Assembly: GCA_043823315.1 (NCBI GenBank)
Contig: JBDRAU010000082.1
Span: 1 to 45,309, forward strand
Source of the DNA: JBDRAU01 sp043823315
Lineage (GTDB): Bacteria; Patescibacteriota; UBA1384; DTJR01
Length of the DNA: 45,309 bases
Direction of reading: 5' to 3'
Position numbers and translations under genes: made by a program. Shown here piece by piece: positions 40,707 through 45,309 of this stretch (its first letter is position 1; the number at the start of each line of letters is the position of its first letter). Under the pieces are notes generated by a model. It did no database searches. It saw only the letters and a list, made by a program, of their open reading frames with translations, and was not told the origin of the DNA.

Positions 40707-40885
40707 CCCTGCCGTAGCTCGAAGAGCGAAGGAGGGAGCTTGTTCCAGCACACTAAATCGTGAGCTCCGGCTTTTGGAACTTCTCGACTCTCCGGAGTTT
40801 ACCCCGTTTTTATAACGGGGACTTGCTCGAAGAATAAATTCAAAATTTTCTTTTAAATTAAATATCTCAATTGTTTCTCGAGCAA
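40707..40885. repeat. Nested inverted repeats before truB
   Basis: Successive inverted repeats: an imperfect stem CCCTGCC...GGAGGG (40707-40736), CTCCGG/CCGGAG (40765-40770, 40792-40797), CCCCGTT/AACGGGG (40802-40808, 40814-40820, 5-base loop) and TTGCTCGA/TCGAGCAA (40823-40830, 40878-40885). The CCGTAGCTC-GAAGAGC motif looks like another dispersed repeat type. Confidence 0.5.
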
Positions 40886-40888
40886 AAC

Positions 40889-40924
40889 AATATGACTAAT
40901 TGACGACCGTCAATTAGTCATATT
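40889..40924. terminator. 36-base near-perfect palindrome, likely bidirectional terminator
   Basis: Arms 40889-40905 (AATATGACTAATTGACG) and 40908-40924 pair perfectly over 17 bases with only AC between them. A-rich bases (AAAAC) before and a TTTTC run after make a terminator possible in both orientations. It sits 31 bases before the truB -10 box, so an alternative is an operator. Confidence 0.5.
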
Positions 40925-40952
40925 TTCTACTTGTTTGTTTAAGCAACGAAAA

Positions 40953-40968
40953 TGATACAATAAATTTA
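40953..40968 (+). promoter_or_regulatory. Extended -10 promoter of truB, leaderless layout
   Basis: TGATACAAT (40953-40961) followed by AAATTT and ATG at 40968: the same extended -10 and six-base spacing as at lysS. A TTG-rich stretch (40931-40940) is a weak -35. No ribosome site precedes the ATG, as expected for a leaderless mRNA. Confidence 0.6.
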
Positions 40969-41669
40969 TGCTTGACCAAGGAATTTACCCCCACACCAAA
41001 AGTAAAACAAACAATTTCAAACCAAAATCAATCGGTTTTGGTATGGGGGTGTACAACATCTACAAACCCAAAGGCCCAACCTCTTATGACATAATTCGTC
41101 AAATCAAAAGAGATGCAGCCGATAAGAAAATCGGGCACGGTGGTACGCTCGATCCTTTAGCCTCGGGAGTATTGATCGTGGCGATTGGTCGTGAATTTAC
41201 CAAACAGCTTGATGAGATATCACGCGGTGAAAAAGAGTACGAAGCAACCATAAAGCTAGGTCAAACCAGCACCACTCAGGATGAAGAAGGTGAAAAAACA
41301 AATTTTGATGTCGATAAAGTTCCAAACCGAGCAAGTGTCGAGAAAGTCCTAAATGAATTTACTGGCAAAGTAAAGCAAATCCCGTCACAGTTTAGTGCCT
41401 TAAAAATTAAGGGCCAACCTGCTTACAAACTTGCAAGACGCGGAGAAAAGGTAGAACTCAAGGAAAGAGAAATCGAAATCAGGAAAATCGAACTCATAAG
41501 CTATAAATACCCGATACTGAAAATTAGAGTAATATGTTCAAGCGGAACTTACATTCGAACTCTCGCAAACGACATCGGCATTAAACTTAAAACAGGCGGA
41601 TATCTCTCTGATTTGGTTAGAACAAGAGTATCAGGATTTAAACTAGGTGAATCAATAAAAATCGAATAA
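40968..41669 (+). CDS. truB: tRNA pseudouridine synthase B
   Basis: TruB makes pseudouridine 55 in the T loop of tRNAs. The 233-residue frame has VYNIYKPKGPTSYDIIRQIK, the catalytic GGTLDPLASGVLIV (Asp62), FTGKVKQIPSQFSALKIKGQPAYKLARRG and the ICSSGTYIRTLANDIG segment. The family normally starts near residue 26 here (ATG 41043); the first 25 residues (HTKSKTNNFKPK) are not conserved. The promoter position favours the ATG at 40968 and a leaderless message. The long C-terminal PUA domain is absent, as in short TruB forms. Followed one base later by the methyltransferase. Confidence 0.93.
   Translation: MLDQGIYPHTKSKTNNFKPKSIGFGMGVYNIYKPKGPTSYDIIRQIKRDAADKKIGHGGTLDPLASGVLIVAIGREFTKQLDEISRGEKEYEATIKLGQTSTTQDEEGEKTNFDVDKVPNRASVEKVLNEFTGKVKQIPSQFSALKIKGQPAYKLARRGEKVELKEREIEIRKIELISYKYPILKIRVICSSGTYIRTLANDIGIKLKTGGYLSDLVRTRVSGFKLGESIKIE
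40987..41050 (+). promoter_or_regulatory. Long hairpin over the internal truB start
   Basis: ACCCCCACACCAAAA (40987-41001) pairs with TTTTGGTATGGGGGT (41036-41050) over 15 positions with one mismatch and a 34-base loop. The right arm contains the internal ATG (41043). In the leaderless message this stem would lie within the first 25 codons. Confidence 0.5.
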
Positions 41670-41670
41670 T

Positions 41671-42456
41671 ATGTGTATTAGCTTTAAAAAAGGAATGGCT
41701 TCTGAAAAGAGAACTCTAGAATGGTGTCTTGAAAATTATCCGAATCATATAAGGTCAGTTAAGCGAATGATCGGAGCAATCAAGACAAAAATTGACATAA
41801 ATCCTAATTCCAAAATACTCGAGATAGGTGCAGCGCAAGGAATGACTATATTTGCCCTGAAAGGACTTGGATACAAGGACGTTAGCGGAATTGAACCATT
41901 TCGCGAAGCAACAGAAGTTTTAAAAAAATTATCCAGCAAATTAAATATGATAGTTGATATTAAGTGTGAATCTGCCGAAAACACTAATCTAAGACCGAAC
42001 GAATATGATCTAATTATTGCGACAAGCGTTATGGAGCATGTAAGCAATGATCGAAAGGTTTTTGATAAGGTTTTTAAGTCTCTGAAACCTGGTGGGGCTT
42101 TTTATTTCACCTCTGCCTCAACGCTTTGCCTCTACCAGGGCGAAATAAGGCTCTTTCCTTTCTTTAGTTGGTATCCGGATAAACTAAAAAAATCCATAAT
42201 CCTTTGGGCATCCAAAAAGCACCCTGCTTTAGTAAATTATACAAAAACCCCAGCCATCAATTGGTATTCGCCCAGAAAAGTTAGAAAAATTGCCAATAAT
42301 CTTGGATTTAAGCAAATACTCAATAGATGGGACTTAATCACTCCAGAATATGGGGCAAAGAAGAATATCATTGTCAAGATAGGTAAGTCATGTCGGTTAA
42401 TGGGTTTGTTAATAGACTGTGTGATTCCTACGTGTAGGTTCCTCCTGATTAAATAA
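41671..42456 (+). CDS. Class I SAM-dependent methyltransferase
   Basis: The 261-residue protein has the Rossmann-type SAM motif LEIGAAQG (Glu51-Gly57), an acidic GIEPF after the second strand, NEYDLIIATSVMEHV (motif with D and the EHV helix) and LKPGGAFYFTSAS. The C-terminal half (FFSWYPDKLKKS, WYSPRKVRKIANNLGF) resembles methyltransferases of surface glycan or lipid pathways, but the substrate is not evident. It follows truB by one base and is probably co-transcribed. Confidence 0.8.
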   Translation: MCISFKKGMASEKRTLEWCLENYPNHIRSVKRMIGAIKTKIDINPNSKILEIGAAQGMTIFALKGLGYKDVSGIEPFREATEVLKKLSSKLNMIVDIKCESAENTNLRPNEYDLIIATSVMEHVSNDRKVFDKVFKSLKPGGAFYFTSASTLCLYQGEIRLFPFFSWYPDKLKKSIILWASKKHPALVNYTKTPAINWYSPRKVRKIANNLGFKQILNRWDLITPEYGAKKNIIVKIGKSCRLMGLLIDCVIPTCRFLLIK

Positions 42457-42498
42457 ATCTAATAATATGAAAAATATGTTGGTGTTTTTGATTATCTA

Positions 42499-42527
42499 GT
42501 GACAAACGTTAAACAATGTGCTATAAT
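42499..42527 (+). promoter_or_regulatory. Strong promoter of the cold-shock gene
   Basis: GTGACA (42499-42504) and TATAAT (42522-42527) are separated by 17 bases, with TGC directly before the -10 (extended TG-n-TATAAT). The start is expected near 42534, giving an 87-base leader. Confidence 0.75.
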
Positions 42528-42533
42528 AAAGTT

Positions 42534-42620
42534 ACATTTTAGTATTAAACAAGTAGCGTAGTCGAACTATTTTTTTAAAAAAGTCTAAATGTAAAAGTAG
42601 TAAATTAAGAGATATATATT
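42534..42620 (+). promoter_or_regulatory. Cold-shock gene 5' leader
   Basis: The leader can close on itself: ACATTTTAG at its start (42534-42542) pairs with CTAAATGT (42584-42591) with a single bulge, and an A/T-rich stem ACTATTTTTTT/AAAAAAGT lies inside. Long structured leaders with cold-responsive folding are known for E. coli cspA; here that is an inference from position and structure. The ribosome site is weak (TTAAGAGA). Confidence 0.4.
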
Positions 42621-42875
42621 ATGCAAACAGGAACAATCAAACGTTTGACTGATCGTGGATTCGGTTTCATAGCTATCGAAGGAAATGACAAGGATTTATT
42701 CTTTCATTCCAACGAGCTTAAGGGCGTAACTTTCGAAGAATTGAAAGAGGGCGACAAAGTCCAATTCGAAATTACCGGTAGCGACAAAGGCGACAATGCC
42801 ACGAACGTGTCTAGAGCAGATGCATCAGCACCAGCTGAAGAAGCAGAAGCAACAGACGCGCCAGCAGCCGAATAA
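42621..42875 (+). CDS. Cold-shock protein (CspA family)
   Basis: Csp proteins bind single-stranded RNA and DNA as chaperones. The 84-residue protein has RNP1 GFGFI (13-17) and RNP2 DLFFHSNEL (25-33), GDKVQFEI and the conserved start QTGTIKRL. After residue 66 an acidic alanine-rich tail (ASAPAEEAEATDAPAAE) is added, unlike the 65-70-residue core family. A strong bidirectional terminator follows. Confidence 0.94.
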   Translation: MQTGTIKRLTDRGFGFIAIEGNDKDLFFHSNELKGVTFEELKEGDKVQFEITGSDKGDNATNVSRADASAPAEEAEATDAPAAE

Positions 42876-42891
42876 TTTAATTATTCAAAAC

Positions 42892-42924
42892 AAAAAACGC
42901 CCTTCAGTTAGTCGGGCGTTTTTT
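42892..42924. terminator. Bidirectional intrinsic terminator
   Basis: AAAAAACGCCC (42892-42902) and GGGCGTTTTTT (42914-42924) are perfect 11-base arms around an 11-base loop, with the T-run on the plus strand and its complement on the minus strand. It is shared by the convergent cold-shock gene and zinc-ribbon gene. Confidence 0.9.
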
Positions 42925-42939
42925 GTATTTTTACTCGAT

Positions 42940-43113
42940 TTATTCTTCTTCGGCTTTTTTCTTAGGAAGAATCTTACACATTTTGCAGCCGCAAGTTGTG
43001 CACTCACCCTTGGCCATGCGTCCACCGTTTTTCATAGTTGACACTTCGATATCCTTCATTTCTCGAGTGTCCTTGCATCTCATGCAACGTCCAGTCGTCT
43101 TTTCTTCTGCCAT
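42940..43113 (-). CDS. DUF5679-like zinc-ribbon protein, 57 residues
   Basis: A small minus-strand gene with GGAG six bases before its ATG (43113). Cys10/Cys13 and Cys38/Cys41 make a zinc ribbon; two more cysteines (43 and 46) follow at once. The middle VSTMKNGGRMAKGECTTCG resembles the DUF5679 pattern (KNG-x-A-KG-C-x-x-CG) common in CPR bacteria. Acidic-basic C-terminus KKKAEEE. Function unknown. It has its own promoter and converges on the cold-shock gene. Confidence 0.8.
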   Translation of the reverse strand: MAEEKTTGRCMRCKDTREMKDIEVSTMKNGGRMAKGECTTCGCKMCKILPKKKAEEE

Positions 43114-43142
43114 GTGATCTCCTACGTTATTTTTACCTCTTG

Positions 43143-43171
43143 AGTATACACAGACAATATTAAACTATCAA
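43143..43171 (-). promoter_or_regulatory. Promoter of the zinc-ribbon gene
   Basis: On the minus strand TTGATA (43171-43166) and TATACT (43148-43143) are separated by 17 bases. Predicted leader of about 22-25 bases, containing the ribosome site. Confidence 0.65.
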
Positions 43172-43187
43172 CTGCATTATCGTCAAA

Positions 43188-43216
43188 TTAAACTTTTGAT
43201 AAAATTCTGGTAAAAT
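43188..43216 (+). promoter_or_regulatory. Possible promoter of the 55-residue gene
   Basis: TAAAAT (43211-43216) preceded by TGG gives an extended -10-like box; the -35 candidate TTAAAC (43188-43193) is weak, spacing 17. It lies 29 bases before the ATG at 43245. Confidence 0.4.
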
Positions 43217-43244
43217 ACCTTTATAAACATAAGGAGGGTATATT

Positions 43245-43412
43245 ATGTCAATCGTAGAAGAATCGGAATTCAAGGGGAATAAGATGATCGTGATAAAGAA
43301 TAGAGAGGACGATCAGTATCCATTTCAGTTCGGTGTCAAAAAAGCGAAATTAGTTCTAGAGAATATAGAAGAGATCAAGAAGTTTGTCGAGAAATACGAC
43401 AAAGGGGAATAA
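43245..43412 (+). CDS. Small conserved-looking protein, 55 residues
   Basis: An ATG preceded by a strong AAGGAGGG (43231-43238) opens a 55-residue frame ending at 43412. The sequence has a strand-rich N-terminal half (EFKGNKMIVIKNREDDQYPFQ) and a helical end (ENIEEIKKFVEKYDKGE). The pattern KG-(n)-ED-(n)-PF-(n)-FG-(n)-KAKL-(n)-IEEIKKFVE is reminiscent of a widespread small uncharacterised family, recalled rather than checked. Function unknown. Confidence 0.65.
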   Translation: MSIVEESEFKGNKMIVIKNREDDQYPFQFGVKKAKLVLENIEEIKKFVEKYDKGE

Positions 43413-43632
43413 GCTACCACCACTCTTATATCGTGTAAATAACTATATCGGCTCTCAAAAGTCCAATATGTTAGCATATGTCAGTAGATTCGCCACACTC
43501 TTGCACTCGTGTTTTTCTTGCTTTATAATTGAAGTAGTTAAGGAGGGTATTGAGGGTAAAAGTCTCTAAAATTTTTCGATATCCCGCCCAAATGTTTAGT
43601 TTGGTGTGGTTTTATGTGCGGTTTTTGGTGGT

Positions 43633-44127
43633 GTCATCCCGCGGTTTATTCTTGTCATTGCGAGCTTTTTCTTCGTCACAGTATGCTTTTTTTCTGTCAT
43701 TGCGAGCCGGTACTCCGGCGCGGCAATCTCACAACCTAGATCGCCACGGCAGTAGCCTCGCGATGACAACAAGGTGTGGTGTCATTGCGCGGAATTTTGT
43801 TGTCATTGCGAGCTCTGCGAAGCAATCTGCTCCGTGTCATCCCGCACCCTCCCCGTGTCATTCTGAGCAACGCGAAGAATCTCTCGCGTATGCGAGCTCT
43901 GGCATTCGCTCCTCGAGTCTGAGCGACCTCGGAGTCGAAGACCAGGGATCCTTATGGATAGATCAGGTTTGCCGCTTAGGAATTTTGCGATTCCACCTCG
44001 CAAAAGCTCTCGCAAACCGCAGGATGACACACAGATTGCCACGTCGCCGAATACGGCTCCTCGCAATGACAACAAGGTGTGGTGTCATTGCGCGGTTGGT
44101 TTGTCATTGCGAGCTAATGCGAAGCAA
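43633..44127. repeat. Repeat-rich region with several GTCATTGCG / GTCATTCTGAG elements
   Basis: Element starts are seen at 43633 (GTCATCCCGCGG), 43654, 43697, 43781, 43802 (GTCATTGCG variants), 43857 (GTCATTCTGAGCAACGCGAAG, the second type) and 44083, 44102; closing ends CGCGATGAC, GATGAC (44023-44028) and CGCAATGAC (44062-44070) also occur. GCAATCT and GAAGAATCT motifs recur. Between 43,413 and 44,161 no gene with a credible start was seen. Confidence 0.8.
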
Positions 44128-44161
44128 TCTGTGGTTTGGTGTGTGTTTGAAAATTAAATCA

Positions 44162-45309
44162 ATGATAAATTTATTGAAAATTGCCTGTGGTGCTGAGCGA
44201 AGTCGAAGCAAAAATTGTGAACTGAAAATTACAAGACAATTATCTTTGATTGTCTTGATTGCCATCACCCTTATCGCCACCCTTACTCCCAATGCCTCTA
44301 TCGCCTCAAGCCAAGTCAACACTACCAAATCCTCCACCGCTGACTGGGATCAGGGGACGAATAATAACTTAAACACCACCTCGGATGAGATGAAGATGAT
44401 GCCGAATCCGAGAACTGCCTGGTACCAGACCGGTGGCACTTGGAACTATCGCAAAAAAATAGTCATTGACCACACCAAAGTTCCAAATACCGACCAGACT
44501 GACTTTCCGGTTCTCATTAACTTAACAACCGACTCCGACCTTGCCTCCAAAGCTCAAGCAAACGGCAACGACATCTTAATAACTTCCGATGACCAAACAA
44601 CTAAACTCTCACACGAGATCGAGTCCTACACCTCCGCCAACGGTGCTTTAGTTCTCTGGGTCAAAATCCCGACCCTCTCCCGCACCTACGACACGACAAT
44701 TTTTATGTACTACGGCAATGCTTCCGCCACCAATCAGCAAAACGCAACAGGGGTGTGGAGCAACGGGTATGCAGGGGTTTGGCATATGGGGGATGCAGGA
44801 CCGACTACTGTGTTAGATTCTACCTCTAATTCCCATACCGGTACCGCAAATGCAGGGGTTACCTTTGGTGCAACAGGAAAAGTTGCAAATGGATTGACAT
44901 TTACTAATACTGGAGGCGTACAAACTGCTTGGATACTGGCAGGATCAGCTCAATTGGATCTCTCTATCTATGTAAATCAAGCAGAAACGACATCAAATCG
45001 AGTAATCTTTGTCGGTGGCAATTCAAGAGAAAATTCTATCTTTTTAGAAAACGGAAATGTGTGTGGCATGATGATCATAGGAGGCAGCGCGTATCAAATA
45101 ACTATAGCAAGTCAAACAACGGGTTCTTGGAAGCGGTATGATCTCACATACGATGGAAGCACCCTGGCAGGTTTTGTAAATGGAGTCCAAACAAATTCTG
45201 CTTCGGTGACAGGCGCAATGACGAACTCCGATTATATCGGAGTGGGGAAAAGCTCAGGTTATTTTAATGGTATTGCAATGAGCGTTGATAATCCAAACAT
45301 CTCCTTCAC
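44162..45309 (+). CDS. Secreted surface protein with DUF2341 and LamG-like domain (3' end outside the window)
   Basis: The frame from ATG 44162 is open to the window edge (382 codons). Residues 22-48 form a signal peptide (KITRQLSLIVLIAITLI, SIA at 46-48). A DUF2341 domain follows at about 94-195 (WNYRKKIVIDHTK, FPVLINL, HEIESYTSANGALVLWVKIP, TTIFMYYGN), then a concanavalin/LamG-like domain from about 203 (AGVWHMGD, LDSTSNSHTGTA). The first 20 residues (CGAERSRSKN) are encoded by a GCTGAGCGAAGTCGAAGC repeat at 44192-44209, so the real start may be downstream. No good ribosome site precedes 44162. Likely an adhesin or sugar-binding cell-surface protein. Codon use is richer in GC than its neighbours. 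Confidence 0.85.
   Translation, partial: MINLLKIACGAERSRSKNCELKITRQLSLIVLIAITLIATLTPNASIASSQVNTTKSSTADWDQGTNNNLNTTSDEMKMMPNPRTAWYQTGGTWNYRKKIVIDHTKVPNTDQTDFPVLINLTTDSDLASKAQANGNDILITSDDQTTKLSHEIESYTSANGALVLWVKIPTLSRTYDTTIFMYYGNASATNQQNATGVWSNGYAGVWHMGDAGPTTVLDSTSNSHTGTANAGVTFGATGKVANGLTFTNTGGVQTAWILAGSAQLDLSIYVNQAETTSNRVIFVGGNSRENSIFLENGNVCGMMIIGGSAYQITIASQTTGSWKRYDLTYDGSTLAGFVNGVQTNSASVTGAMTNSDYIGVGKSSGYFNGIAMSVDNPNISF

Noticed and set aside
43384..43569. 61-codon plus-strand frame after the 55-residue gene
   Set aside because: It overlaps the end of the small gene and has no ribosome site at its start or recognisable sequence.
43954..44157. Protein-coding frames within the 43.6-44.1 kb repeats
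   Set aside because: They are translations of the GTCATTGCG repeats, without ribosome sites or non-repeat content.

Overview
The window is a 45.3-kb segment of a small, AT-rich bacterial genome. It is most likely from the Candidate Phyla Radiation (Patescibacteria), and the best guess is a Microgenomates-like lineage. The evidence is the following: the spc operon has no rpmD (L30) between rpsE and rplO, a known CPR trait; L18, L13 and L15 are short; a DUF5679-type zinc ribbon is present; phosphoglucose isomerase is of the archaeal cupin type; and GTCATTGCG/TGCCTGCCGGCAGGCA palindromic repeats are scattered through the non-coding DNA. TGA is used as a normal stop (infA, lysS, fusA), so this is not a UGA-glycine lineage. 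The phylum assignment is an inference.

Region 1 (1-27,700, all + strand). After the 3' tail of a transposase, a consensus promoter and a structured leader drive rpoB-rpoC-rpsL-rpsG-fusA. A second promoter overlaps the fusA stop and serves tuf-rpsJ, followed by a structured gap and the S10/spc block (rplC-D-W-B, rpsS, rplV, rpsC, rplP, rpmC, rpsQ, rplN-X-E, rpsZ, rpsH, rplF-R, rpsE, rplO, secY, map). A third promoter at the end of map drives the alpha block (infA, rpmJ, rpsM-K-D, rpoA, rplQ), then rplM, rpsI, rbfA, a membrane protein and a D,D-carboxypeptidase. The block is transcription and translation machinery with almost no spacing, linked at its end to cell-wall maturation. RpoA lacks the C-terminal domain.

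Region 2 (27.7-36.7 kb). A PaaX-like regulator converges on a minus-strand group leuS, rpmF, nusB, rnc. LeuRS carries a 33-residue in-frame insertion made of the genome's own palindromic repeat. A tRNA-Ala(GGC), bracketed by short copies of its own ends, precedes leuS. Two complete, diverged cofactor-independent phosphoglycerate mutases lie in tandem on the minus strand and diverge from a cupin-type phosphoglucose isomerase, forming a small glycolysis locus.

Region 3 (36.7-45.3 kb) is gene-poor and repeat-rich. Three intergenic arrays (37.2-37.6, 40.5-40.95 and 43.6-44.1 kb) of palindromic elements separate tRNA-Leu(CAA), tsaC, tRNA-Ala(CGC), lysS, a DUF456 protein, truB, a methyltransferase, a cold-shock gene, two very small genes and the start of a secreted DUF2341/LamG-like surface protein that runs off the window. 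Several genes here (lysS, truB, perhaps the paaX-like gene and leuS) have a -10 box exactly six bases before the start codon, which predicts leaderless mRNAs.

No CRISPR array, rRNA gene, phage module or defence island was seen. The most unusual signals are the repeat that has entered coding sequence (leuS, and probably the surface protein N-terminus), the tandem phosphoglycerate mutases, and the promoter layouts.
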